Assembly (NCBI GenBank): GCA_035415815.1
Contig: DAOOGR010000021.1
Span: 1 to 24,250 of the forward strand
Reading direction: 5' to 3'
DNA length: 24,250 bases
Origin: Rectinema sp003452735
GTDB taxonomy: Bacteria > Spirochaetota > Spirochaetia > Treponematales > Rectinemataceae
The translations under genes were made by a program, and so were the position numbers. This document shows positions 1-8,085 of this stretch, in pieces. Under the pieces are notes generated by a model. It made no database searches. It was given only the letters and a program-made list of their open reading frames with translations, and was not told the DNA's origin. Every line of letters starts with the position of its first letter. The first letter of the stretch is position 1.

Positions 1-33
1 AGATGAACCACAGTTGAGCGTTAAGATAACCAT
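1..33 (-). CDS. ackA: Acetate kinase, N-terminal 11 codons only (partial)
   Basis: Reading leftward from the ATG at 31-33, the first codons give MVILTLNCGSS and then the window ends. This matches the start of acetate kinase, whose first beta strand is followed by a conserved N-C-G-S-S-S phosphate-binding turn; butyrate kinases usually have a Pro-Gly-Ser-Thr version instead. AckA interconverts acetyl phosphate and ADP with acetate and ATP in the cytoplasm. An AGGAG ribosome binding site lies at 41-45, 7 nt before the ATG, and a good promoter lies just upstream. Only 11 residues are visible, so the family call rests on this one motif plus the regulatory context. Confidence 0.7.
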   Translation of the reverse strand, partial: MVILTLNCGSS

Positions 34-65
34 TTTAAGACTCCTGAGGAGATATAATTTCAGCC

Positions 66-94
66 AGTATAGCACTGTGCATAGGACTGCGCAA
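66..94 (-). promoter_or_regulatory. Sigma70-type promoter for ackA
   Basis: On the minus strand, TTGCGC (89-94) and TATACT (66-71) are separated by exactly 17 bp. The predicted transcript starts near position 59 and carries AGGAG before the ackA ATG. The spacer contains a small palindrome, GCACTGTGC (72-80), well placed for a repressor that blocks RNA polymerase. Confidence 0.6.
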
Positions 95-122
95 TAAATT
101 AACAAAATTGCAAAATTACCTT

Positions 123-141
123 TGCACAAAATTATTGTGCA
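123..141. promoter_or_regulatory. Perfect inverted repeat, operator-like
   Basis: TGCACAAAATTATTGTGCA has 7-bp perfect arms around a 5-bp AT spacer. It lies between the stop of the b561 gene and the ackA promoter, centred about 70 bp upstream of the predicted ackA start. No T-run follows on the minus strand, so a regulator site is more likely than a terminator. It shares the GTGCAT half-site with the palindrome inside the ackA promoter spacer. The binding protein is unknown. Confidence 0.4.
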
Positions 142-171
142 TCCTAAAAGCGGGCTCTATTTCGAAATTTC

Positions 172-573
172 TCAGCCGCCTACGACAAGCTCAATGGCGA
201 TCATGGTAACAATGTACATAATCGGCGTAATCCGGCCGATAATGCGATGTGTTTTCTTCAAGCTCGCGATTCTTTGCTTATCCTTTGACTTGAAAATCGA
301 AAATCCCAGAATTGGCTCGATTATGAGCAATACCAGGGTGAGCAGTCCAAGGAGGTGATGCACAAGCGGCAACTGTACTCCATACCCAGGAGTTACCATG
401 ATAATCGCTACTATAATTCCAATGACCGCGAGCACAGGAGCAGCGATGTTCAATCCTCGGTGCAATTTGAGCCACCACTTCTTGCTTCTGTAGTAATGGG
501 CTATGATAATAGCGACCACCATACATACTAATCCAAGTCCCATGAACGCGCCATGCAATGTAATTATATTCAT
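172..573 (-). CDS. Cytochrome b561-like di-heme membrane protein
   Basis: A 133-residue protein with four predicted membrane helices (about 5-26, 40-60, 70-92, 110-128). Histidines H7, H38, H72 or H73, and H109 sit at helix ends in contexts typical of the cytochrome b561/ferric reductase membrane domain (LHGAFM, KLHRG, HHLLG, THRIIGR), the pattern that binds two b hemes and moves electrons across the membrane. The start is placed at the ATG at 571-573 because AAGGAAGG lies 7 nt upstream; a GTG eight codons earlier would have that site inside the gene. It lies 41 nt downstream of the DOMON gene, which supports one operon and one electron path. The family assignment rests on the histidine spacing. 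The electron donor or acceptor cannot be read from the sequence. Confidence 0.65.
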   Translation of the reverse strand: MNIITLHGAFMGLGLVCMVVAIIIAHYYRSKKWWLKLHRGLNIAAPVLAVIGIIVAIIMVTPGYGVQLPLVHHLLGLLTLVLLIIEPILGFSIFKSKDKQRIASLKKTHRIIGRITPIMYIVTMIAIELVVGG

Positions 574-614
574 GTAAAAGCCTTCCTTGATTCGCACAAA
601 ATTGCGTATCGATA

Positions 615-1172
615 TTATTTTGCCATTTCGACAGTGGCTGTGCCAGCCTTCTTGTGTTTCGCAGTCATGTCGAGGCTAGGGCCGTAAGCCCACATAATCT
701 TAAACTTCCCCGAAGTGGGAATCGCTTTATCGTATTTATCTTTTGTATCCAGAAGCCGAGAGAATTCAAAGATTACGGTGTCTCCTGACCGTGAACCAGC
801 ATATGAAAGAACATCTGAGGTTCCTCCCTTTTCAATGTCTGGCGCATGAGGACCGAACATGCCAGATGACCACTCATCATAGACTTTGATATCCTGACTA
901 TCCTTTACTACCGCAAGGATCAGGTCGGAATTGGACATAAAGCTCGATGGATTGAATCCCACCGAGATCCATCCAGGGGTCTTAGCTATAATCGCCATGA
1001 ATACTTTTTCGCCTTCAAATTCCCATAAGAGCTTGAAATTCCCTTTATCGAATTCTGTCTGTTTGGAATATTCGCCCGAAGAGATTGCGCCATCGATTGT
1101 GATAGCGAACGACGATGGAACTATCACAAAGAGAGAAAACATGCAAAATATGACATATGCTCTTAGTTTCAT
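615..1172 (-). CDS. Exported DOMON-domain heme-binding protein
   Basis: A 185-residue protein with a clear signal peptide (hydrophobic 6-22, likely cut after SFA at 23). The rest fits one DOMON domain: the GWISVGF strand (67-73) is the family's hallmark, followed by a Met in FMSNSD (M79) and a late His in TAKHKKAG (H173). In heme-binding DOMON domains such as the cellobiose dehydrogenase cytochrome domain, Met and His at these positions are the axial heme b ligands. The gene starts at ATG 1170-1172 with AGGAG 5 nt upstream. With the b561-like gene just downstream it would form a two-polypeptide version of the DOMON-b561 (CYBDOM) proteins that pass electrons between periplasm and membrane. The redox partner is unknown. 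Confidence 0.7.
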   Translation of the reverse strand: MKLRAYVIFCMFSLFVIVPSSFAITIDGAISSGEYSKQTEFDKGNFKLLWEFEGEKVFMAIIAKTPGWISVGFNPSSFMSNSDLILAVVKDSQDIKVYDEWSSGMFGPHAPDIEKGGTSDVLSYAGSRSGDTVIFEFSRLLDTKDKYDKAIPTSGKFKIMWAYGPSLDMTAKHKKAGTATVEMAK

Positions 1173-1281
1173 AGATGCTCCTAGTTTTATACTTTATCAG
1201 AAATTGTGTCGTTATGCCAAGTTAGCAATAAACACATGACGGCAGAGAATTATGAACTTTAAATCTTGTGTCTCAGAAATA

Positions 1282-3399
1282 CTACATCATCTGCACTGGG
1301 TCGATATCGATTTCGATATATACAGACGAAGTTGGTTCGATGCTATGCCTTAGTGTCTTTACGAATCGCTGCAGATCGGAAAAGCGAGCCGCCTTAAAGA
1401 TGAGTTGATATCTATGATTGTCAGCAACCACGGCTAGAGGACACTCAGCAGGACCAAGAATATCTATGTCTTCAAATGGCGATATACACACAATGCGACG
1501 AGCAAGATCGGCATACTTCGAGGCTTCGTTGCGCGCACCTTTCGCTGACTTCGATCGGAAGACAAAACGACATAAGCGCCTTGCGGGTGGAAATTCAAGC
1601 TGTCGGCGTATTTGGAGCTCACGTTCAAGGAAGCAAGGCACATCGCCTTCCGCAGCTAGCTGAATAATTGGACTATCGGGTTTCTTCGTCTGGATAAAGA
1701 CAATTCCATCGGGTACATGCCTGCCGGCTCTTCCAGCCACCTGGACAATCAAAGAGAATACGCGCTCTCCAGCACGAAAATCGGGCATTGCAAGCCCTTG
1801 ATCCGCCATGAGGATGCCTACAACACGTACACCAGGAAAATTCAGCCCTTTTGCGACCATTTGTGTTCCCACAAGGATGTCGATATTACCATTGCGAAAA
1901 GCGAGCAGAGTATTTTCCAGATAGCCTTTTGTATTTGTTGTATCAGTATCGAGTCGCGCATGGCTCATTTCCGGAAATCCTTCGTTAAGCTCTTCTTCGA
2001 TGCGTTCTGTCCCATAGCTTGCCCATGCAAGATCGAGTGAACCACAAGATGGACAGGCTCTAGGTTTAATTTCATGGTATCCGCAGTAATGGCATATAAG
2101 ACGGTTCGAAGCCTTGTGGTAAGTAAGAGGCACGGAACAATGCTTGCAGAGCAATTGCTCGCCGCAGGTTTGGCACATTAGGGTATGTGCAAAACCTCGA
2201 CGATTCAAAAAAAGAATCGATTGACGGCCTGCTTGCTTGGCTGCATGCAATGCCTCAGCTAGCTCTTCAGAGATGAGACCATGCCTACCTCGCATGTCTA
2301 TGACATGTATTTCTGGAAAAGAACCTCCAGCCGGCCGATTCGAAAGATTGAAGCGGCGCATCTGGCCTTCTTCGCAAGCCTGCCATGCCTCCGGCGAAGG
2401 GGTTGCGCTGCCCATTACAAGGCGTGCCCCGGCTAGGTTCGCTCGGCGCATTGCAACTTGTCTAGCATGATAGCGGGGCGTTGTGCCGCTTTTATAGCTG
2501 CCATCGTGCTCCTCATCTATAATGATTAGTCCGAGATTGGAAATGGGAGCAAATATGGCGCTGCGCACTCCTATTACTATGCGCGCTTCTTTCTTTGCTA
2601 TTCTGCGCCATTCGGCTAGCTTGCGCGAAGGTGTCAAGCGAGAATGTATAATGGCGCATTGCTCTCCGAATCGGGCGCGCGCGTCCTGTTCGACTTGGCG
2701 CGTAAGAGCTATCTCGGGTACTAGATATAGAACACCTAAGCCCATGGATAACGTTGCGTCGGCAAGCTGAAGAAAGACTTCGGTCTTGCCGGTTCCTGTT
2801 GGCCCATAGAGGTAAAACATGCCCCGAGGCTCTGCAAGAATACCGTCCAGAGCTACTTTTTGTCCTTCAGTTAGTACAAGTGGAGTTCTGCTCACTTCTA
2901 TTTCATCGAATTGCTCAGCGATCTCTAATCGTTCGCGCCGAGCCGATGGCAACATTGCTGAGAGTGCTTCACCAAGGGAACAATGATACATAGAGGCGAC
3001 CCATCTGCCGAGCTCTAGCATTTCGTTATCGAAAAGCGGCTCAATATCTATTACCCGATTTATAGAACGAATTTTGCTTGGTTCTAGCTTGATTAAGTCA
3101 GTTGGTAGTTCCAACTTTTCCAAATAGGCTGGCAGTTCTGGCTTGGCCAATTTTGTCAGTTGTGTCAGCTTAGGCTTTTTTGCTGATGATTCATCTTGAG
3201 ATTCAGCTCCCAAATTCAGCTCGTTTTCGGAAACTGGAATATCGATGGATTCAACAACATAACCGACGACTTTCGCCCTTCTTCCAAGAGGAGCTTCTAC
3301 GCGCATACCTATTTCGGCCCGTGTCGAGGTATCGTTGCGGTACCAAAAGGTTTCTTCGAGAGGAATTGGGTAGGCTATGCGCACGAATGACATAGGCAT
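1282..3399 (-). CDS. priA: Primosomal protein N' (replication restart helicase PriA)
   Basis: A 705-residue superfamily 2 DNA helicase that reloads the replisome at stalled forks. Visible in order: the N-terminal 3'-DNA-binding region (1-52), Walker A GPTGTGKT (199-206), DEEH box (295-298), the eight-cysteine zinc-binding insert (C409, C412, C418, C421, C436, C439, C449, C452), and the later helicase motifs VGTQMVAKG and AGRAGRH. All signature elements are intact. A Leu/Lys/Pro-rich stretch at about 55-108 between the DNA-binding and winged-helix regions appears longer than usual. Start ATG at 3397-3399 has GAGG 8 nt upstream; a second ATG lies two codons later. It follows the uracil glycosylase gene by 38 nt, as the last gene of the block. 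Confidence 0.95.
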   Translation of the reverse strand: MPMSFVRIAYPIPLEETFWYRNDTSTRAEIGMRVEAPLGRRAKVVGYVVESIDIPVSENELNLGAESQDESSAKKPKLTQLTKLAKPELPAYLEKLELPTDLIKLEPSKIRSINRVIDIEPLFDNEMLELGRWVASMYHCSLGEALSAMLPSARRERLEIAEQFDEIEVSRTPLVLTEGQKVALDGILAEPRGMFYLYGPTGTGKTEVFLQLADATLSMGLGVLYLVPEIALTRQVEQDARARFGEQCAIIHSRLTPSRKLAEWRRIAKKEARIVIGVRSAIFAPISNLGLIIIDEEHDGSYKSGTTPRYHARQVAMRRANLAGARLVMGSATPSPEAWQACEEGQMRRFNLSNRPAGGSFPEIHVIDMRGRHGLISEELAEALHAAKQAGRQSILFLNRRGFAHTLMCQTCGEQLLCKHCSVPLTYHKASNRLICHYCGYHEIKPRACPSCGSLDLAWASYGTERIEEELNEGFPEMSHARLDTDTTNTKGYLENTLLAFRNGNIDILVGTQMVAKGLNFPGVRVVGILMADQGLAMPDFRAGERVFSLIVQVAGRAGRHVPDGIVFIQTKKPDSPIIQLAAEGDVPCFLERELQIRRQLEFPPARRLCRFVFRSKSAKGARNEASKYADLARRIVCISPFEDIDILGPAECPLAVVADNHRYQLIFKAARFSDLQRFVKTLRHSIEPTSSVYIEIDIDPVQMM

Positions 3400-3437
3400 T
3401 CTCTATTCCTCTAGCTTTGAAATCTGAGTTGTAACTG

Positions 3438-4250
3438 TCATTTTACCTTCTTTGTGGCTCTGCTTTCTTTAAGGGCTCTGCTTTCCATGAGCGAGCGGAA
3501 TTGCTTCAAGTCCTCCCATGCAGGGCGTTTCAGAGCTGTGTCTCTAAGCAGGGCTGAGGGGTGAAAAGTCACATGGACAGGAATTCCTTGAAAATCGAAG
3601 CTCCGACCCCGCAGTCTCGAAATTGGATCAGAGAGCCTTAAAAGGCTGTGCGCAGCAATACGACCAACGCATAGAATAAAGCCTGGCTGCAATATATCTA
3701 TTTGAGCACGCAAATAGCCTATGCAAGCATCGCACTCAGAAGGCGAAGGTTCACGGTTGTTGGGCGGTCGGCATTTTACTATGTTAGCTATATAGCAGTT
3801 GTTGTGCCGCGAAAGATCTATAGCAGCAAGCATCTTGTCGAGTAGTTGGCCCGAAGCTCCCACGAAGGGCAAGCCCTGACGGTCTTCTTCCATTCCAGGT
3901 CCTTCACCTATCACCATTACCTTTGGATCTAAGACTCCCTCGCCAAACACAGTCTGCGATCGGGATTGCCAAAGGCCGCAAGCAGTACACTGACTAACCT
4001 GCGTTTCGAGAGCTTCGAGATGCGCTTTTCGATCCCATGTCGATGGTATGGCCGAGCTAGGCGCTTCTAGCGATATCTTGTGCTCGCACCTTACTCCATA
4101 ACGGAAAAAATCCTCGATTAGGAAAAGAGTCTCCAAAATCTGTCGGGCTTCAGCGTCTGTGTATGTGCTTTCATTGTATGTGCTTTCATTCTCATTCAAA
4201 GCTTTTTCGCTCATAGCTAAATCAAATCCTCGTTCAAGCCAGAATTCCAT
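3438..4250 (-). CDS. Family 4 (UDGa-type) uracil-DNA glycosylase with Fe-S cluster
   Basis: A 270-residue enzyme that removes uracil from DNA as the first step of base excision repair. The active-site motif GEGPGMEEDRQGLPFVG (115-131) and the HPSALLR motif (230-236) are characteristic of the thermophile-type family 4. Four cysteines (C88, C91, C160, C176) are spaced as the [4Fe-4S] ligands of that family. The first about 85 residues are a poorly conserved extension, including a duplicated NESTY pentapeptide. The ATG at 4250 has no clear ribosome binding site. An ATG 12 codons in (4212-4214) has a GAGG about 13 nt upstream, so the true start is uncertain. The gene lies between the GH2 enzyme (71 nt upstream) and priA (38 nt downstream). 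Confidence 0.9.
   Translation of the reverse strand: MEFWLERGFDLAMSEKALNENESTYNESTYTDAEARQILETLFLIEDFFRYGVRCEHKISLEAPSSAIPSTWDRKAHLEALETQVSQCTACGLWQSRSQTVFGEGVLDPKVMVIGEGPGMEEDRQGLPFVGASGQLLDKMLAAIDLSRHNNCYIANIVKCRPPNNREPSPSECDACIGYLRAQIDILQPGFILCVGRIAAHSLLRLSDPISRLRGRSFDFQGIPVHVTFHPSALLRDTALKRPAWEDLKQFRSLMESRALKESRATKKVK
4161..4190. repeat. In-frame 15-bp tandem duplication
   Basis: Two perfect adjacent copies of GTATGTGCTTTCATT (4161-4175 and 4176-4190) lie inside the uracil glycosylase gene. On the coding strand they encode the pentapeptide NESTY twice, in the divergent N-terminal extension. The unit is a multiple of three, so copy-number change would keep the frame. Confidence 0.85.
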
Positions 4251-4321
4251 AGACGACTATTTCCGACTATGACCCCTAGGGTTCTCGAAATCTAGACTCA
4301 TTATCGTCTATTTGTATATTC

Positions 4322-6952
4322 TCATTCGATATCGAGCTCAATAACCGCTGTTTCCTTAAAGCGAGGACAAGCAATGGCTATTCTGATCTTTCCTTTTTTT
4401 GCTTTGCTGGATATCCAAAACGCGCTAACTCCACTTATCAGAGACCTCTGGGCTGGTCCGAGTAGGCTTGCTGGCCCTTTAATTTCGATAGAGTAAGGTT
4501 CGAATAGAAAAGGTACAATATTCCCATATTGATCCAGGGCTTTTACAACAATGCGAGTGCTTGGCCACTCCTCTTCTGTAAGGCCTCCAAGCCATAGCGT
4601 ATCTGACTCTATAGAGAGCTTTTGTGCGGAGCTATCTGCGCCAAAGCTGCGCTCGACCACTTCCTTGCCATTTAAAATGCCCACTATGCGTATCTTTTCA
4701 TCCGATGCTCCCCAGTTCATACCATAACGAAGAACAAGTCCTTCAATATCTTGAATACTGAGCTTGTGCCTTCGCATAAAAAGCCCCATTCTCAGTTTGT
4801 CCCAGAGATCAAGGCTGCTTTCGCCCAAAGACATTGCTTTACCAGCCAGTTTTCGAAAAAGACGAAGATCGTTTCGGGGCCAACCCTCAGCTTCAAGCAA
4901 TGCTCCTATCAGATCATCGATTACTATAGGTGGATGGGGAAGGTTCGCAAAATGTATTTTATCGGGAAAGAAACGAGCAACAAAACCTCCCGATCTATAG
5001 ACATCTATGGCATCGCAGTTGGTAAAGACATGGATAGGCAAAAGATGAGAAGCATTCCTCTCGCCCTTGGCAAATATTGAAGCTGGCTCTAGGACAATGC
5101 GCTCTGAGGGCGAGATTTGACTGCTATAGAAGAGACCTGCGTATTTTGGTATCCGGAAAGCATCGGCTACTCCATGGTAACAAATTCTATCTCCGGAACC
5201 AAAGTCTTTGTGAGTATGATAATCAAAAGCGCACCAGCCGATGCATCCCGCAACGCGCGAATTGCCCATGGCAGTATCGAGAATATGTGCATGGCGCAGC
5301 GCATGCTCAACAAGACGTTCTTCCTGATCGAAGCGTTTTGTGGGAAACATGTGTCCTGTATGTTCGGTTATGAGATAGGGTGCCCGCCTTCGGTACTTCG
5401 GAAGCACCTTCGCAGGCTCCGAGATATACATCGTCCCTTTGCCATCATAGATGAAGTCGTTGAAGGTATAGACATCTTCCAAGAGTTCGCTGCGGGCTTG
5501 ACATCGAACACCTCCTGTCTGGCGATATGGATCGAGCCTGCGGGCGAGCTCGTTGGTCCTGGCATAGAACTCATGATTGTCCTTGGATTCGTTGATACGT
5601 ACTCCCCATAAAACGATACTCGGATGGTTCCGATCGCGGACTATCATATCTTCAAGGTCGTGCAAAGCCTGTTCCTGCCATTCCCTGCCCCCTATATGCT
5701 GCCAACCCGGAAGTTCTTCGAAAACCAAAAGGCCAAGCTCATCGCAGGCATCGAGAAAATGGGGCGATTGAGGATAATGACTTGTGCGCACGATTATGCA
5801 CCCCAGTTCTTCTTTGAGTATCTCGGCATCGCGCCTTTGGCCATCTGGGCCCATGGCATAGCCGATATATGGATATTCCTGGTGCCGATCTAGCCCACGC
5901 AGAAATATTCTTCGCTGGTTTAGGTAAAATCCAGAAGATCCAAATTCTGCGGTCCTAAAACCGATACGCAGCTGCTCATAATCGAGCTCTTGGCCCATCT
6001 CGCTAAAGAGCGCTAGTTCGAGGTCGTAGAGAGCGGGGCTGTCTATATCCCAAAGTTTGGGCCTATCTACACTCATGGAGAAATTTGCTGAAAACTTGTT
6101 TTTCTCTTCGATTCTCGTAGAATCCGAGAGAAGTATGTTTCCCTCATTTACGAGTTCTCCAGACAAGTAAAGGCGGGCAAGCAGGCTGCAATTATTGATT
6201 GACCCAGATTCTAGGGCTTCGATTTCTGCGCTTATATGTACGAGCCATGGTCCATCCAGCGCGTCTCCTCTTGGGCGCGGGATCGCCCACAGCTTGCTCA
6301 TTCTAGCACCTAAATCTGCACACAGGCTGACTCCTCTATAGATGCCACCATATGCAAGATAATCGACTACCCCTCCAAAGGGCGGAATACCACTATCTTC
6401 AGCGCTATCGACCTCTACGAGAACCCAAATTGGTCTTGCTCGCTCGGCCTTCGAACCTTGCTCTTTCGACTGCTCTTCCAGCCAGGTATGCGGTATGAAT
6501 GTATCGATGCGTATTTCGAAAGGCGTATATGGTCCCTTATGGCTACAAGCTAATCTGCCATTGACCCACACACGACATGAGACACTTACGCCTTCGAAGC
6601 TAAGAAATATCGCTGGATATCTATTTATGCTTGTTTTTTTATCTAAGCCCTCAGTTATCTTCAATATTTCTTCTTTTTTGAGCTCTTTAGCATAGCATCC
6701 CCAGCGTAGAAAGCTTCTTTCGTCGAACGCATTGAAGGGAGCTTCGATCATGTCATGCGGCAAATGAATCTGTTTCCAGTCTTCGGTTTTATTCTTTGCA
6801 TCGTCGGTCTGCGATATTTCTTTGCTTATGATTGTCTTGTTTTTAGGGGAGTGGGCAGCCGATGGGCCAATCCAATCATCGCTCAAAAATGCATCTTCTG
6901 CTTTCCCGGGCCTGAACCACCAGCCGGCATTCCATGGATGCTTCATTCTCAT
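4322..6952 (-). CDS. Glycoside hydrolase family 2 enzyme (beta-galactosidase/glucuronidase-like)
   Basis: An 876-residue retaining glycosidase. Order: N-terminal jelly-roll sugar-binding domain (about 1-215, with the Trp-Asn start and the GVSVSCRVWVNG strand), immunoglobulin-like domain (about 216-340), TIM barrel (about 341-620) and C-terminal beta domains. The acid/base is E455 in RINESKDN and the nucleophile is E530 in ITEHTGHMFPTK. RTSHYPQSP (389-397) is another conserved barrel motif. There is no signal peptide, so it should act in the cytoplasm on imported oligosaccharides or glycosides. Specificity (beta-galactoside, beta-glucuronide, beta-mannoside or other) cannot be decided. Its ATG overlaps the stop of the preceding gene by 4 nt (ATGA); a second ATG lies two codons on. 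No sugar transporter or regulator adjoins it. Confidence 0.9.
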   Translation of the reverse strand: MRMKHPWNAGWWFRPGKAEDAFLSDDWIGPSAAHSPKNKTIISKEISQTDDAKNKTEDWKQIHLPHDMIEAPFNAFDERSFLRWGCYAKELKKEEILKITEGLDKKTSINRYPAIFLSFEGVSVSCRVWVNGRLACSHKGPYTPFEIRIDTFIPHTWLEEQSKEQGSKAERARPIWVLVEVDSAEDSGIPPFGGVVDYLAYGGIYRGVSLCADLGARMSKLWAIPRPRGDALDGPWLVHISAEIEALESGSINNCSLLARLYLSGELVNEGNILLSDSTRIEEKNKFSANFSMSVDRPKLWDIDSPALYDLELALFSEMGQELDYEQLRIGFRTAEFGSSGFYLNQRRIFLRGLDRHQEYPYIGYAMGPDGQRRDAEILKEELGCIIVRTSHYPQSPHFLDACDELGLLVFEELPGWQHIGGREWQEQALHDLEDMIVRDRNHPSIVLWGVRINESKDNHEFYARTNELARRLDPYRQTGGVRCQARSELLEDVYTFNDFIYDGKGTMYISEPAKVLPKYRRRAPYLITEHTGHMFPTKRFDQEERLVEHALRHAHILDTAMGNSRVAGCIGWCAFDYHTHKDFGSGDRICYHGVADAFRIPKYAGLFYSSQISPSERIVLEPASIFAKGERNASHLLPIHVFTNCDAIDVYRSGGFVARFFPDKIHFANLPHPPIVIDDLIGALLEAEGWPRNDLRLFRKLAGKAMSLGESSLDLWDKLRMGLFMRRHKLSIQDIEGLVLRYGMNWGASDEKIRIVGILNGKEVVERSFGADSSAQKLSIESDTLWLGGLTEEEWPSTRIVVKALDQYGNIVPFLFEPYSIEIKGPASLLGPAQRSLISGVSAFWISSKAKKGKIRIAIACPRFKETAVIELDIE

Positions 6953-8085
6953 TTAACCAGCATTACCTGAATGATTTGCAGTATCGGAAAGATAATGCAT
7001 ACTGCAATGAATACCATTTCGAGGGTCATCATGCGCTGCTCCGTGGTATCGCTCTTTAATAGTTCATAGATGTTCTGTAGCGCATTTAGACGTCTTTCTA
7101 CCGAAAACTTCCACTCGTCTGTATTGAAAATTTCGCAGAGCCTATGATAGATCGAGCCCAAAAAATAATCTCCGATTATCTTTGAGGAATTATCGAGGTT
7201 TTCCAACGTGAAAAGCGCATCGAAACGCAAACCCTGGATCTGGGCGAGCTTGAGCCTAAGGGCTCTCTCGCTCGACCTCTTGCGTCTGCCAGAAAAATAC
7301 AGTCGTCGGATGTCCCGTTCGGCTTCGCTCAGCCATTCATCGAGCAAAAAATCGAGTTCTCGCAGCTCTATGAGTCGATAGTTAGCATGTTCTGCCATCA
7401 TAAGAACATCGTCGTAATCAGCTGAGGGATCTATGATGAGGCAGCGATCAAGGTCGAAAATCGCAATGTCGTTTCGGCGATAACTAAAGGATTTGTCTAG
7501 AATCTGTTCTATCTGGCTAATATGCAAGGTCCCTGCCGTCTCTCCAGATATCAAGCTAGCTGCCATATCCTTATGAGCATTGATAAAAGCTTGAGGATCT
7601 CCTCCAGGACATTCCAGTAGACAAAAAGCTATATAAGTTTCTCTGTCGCTTTCGCTCAGTTCCTTATATCCGACTATAGCGCTACGCAGGGCTTCTCTGA
7701 CCATTCTAAAGGAAGATTCAGCAAACTGCTCGATGGAAGACGAGCCGCTCACATCGCGAATTGGCATGTGCGCCTTGGCAGGGAGCTCTTCGAACGTAGA
7801 CATAGTGCAATAACGCACAATCACCGTTATGGCTCCATCCTCATAGATCTTTGCCATTGCGGATATCTTGCTGAATTGTTTCGAATCGCATTCCTCGGTA
7901 CTGATGGAAAGCACAAGAGGTTTAGGCAGAGTCAAATAAGCTGGGGTATCGCGCCGTTTGGCTAAGGCAATGTCTCGGTGCGCTGGAACTAAAGAAGCCA
8001 CTTTATTGAGATCTATCGATCTTCCTACATCGTAGGCATAGAGATGAACAATCTCTACCGGTATCTCGCCACGCTCGTTCATCAT
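6949..8085 (-). CDS. Tail-anchored protein, possibly RMD1/DUF155-like
   Basis: A 378-residue protein that I do not recognise with certainty. The N-terminal part (LYAYDVGRSIDLNKVASLV, about 15-33) and the C-terminal end (a coiled LNALQNIYELL segment followed by one membrane helix in the last about 25 residues) resemble the layout of RMD1/DUF155 proteins. Those have a soluble alpha/beta domain, a coiled coil and a C-terminal membrane anchor; their function is poorly known. The upstream PASTA gene overlaps by 4 nt, and a strong GGAGGTGA site fits the second ATG of the ATGATG start (8080-8082) better than the first. The GH2 gene overlaps its stop by 4 nt. Such coupling suggests linked production with the PASTA membrane protein. 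The family call is tentative. Confidence 0.45.
   Translation of the reverse strand: MMNERGEIPVEIVHLYAYDVGRSIDLNKVASLVPAHRDIALAKRRDTPAYLTLPKPLVLSISTEECDSKQFSKISAMAKIYEDGAITVIVRYCTMSTFEELPAKAHMPIRDVSGSSSIEQFAESSFRMVREALRSAIVGYKELSESDRETYIAFCLLECPGGDPQAFINAHKDMAASLISGETAGTLHISQIEQILDKSFSYRRNDIAIFDLDRCLIIDPSADYDDVLMMAEHANYRLIELRELDFLLDEWLSEAERDIRRLYFSGRRKRSSERALRLKLAQIQGLRFDALFTLENLDNSSKIIGDYFLGSIYHRLCEIFNTDEWKFSVERRLNALQNIYELLKSDTTEQRMMTLEMVFIAVCIIFPILQIIQVMLVK

Noticed and set aside
5117..5611. Plus-strand 164-codon open frame inside the GH2 gene
   Set aside because: Antisense to a well-supported enzyme with intact catalytic residues; the protein has no recognisable domain and no good ribosome binding site.
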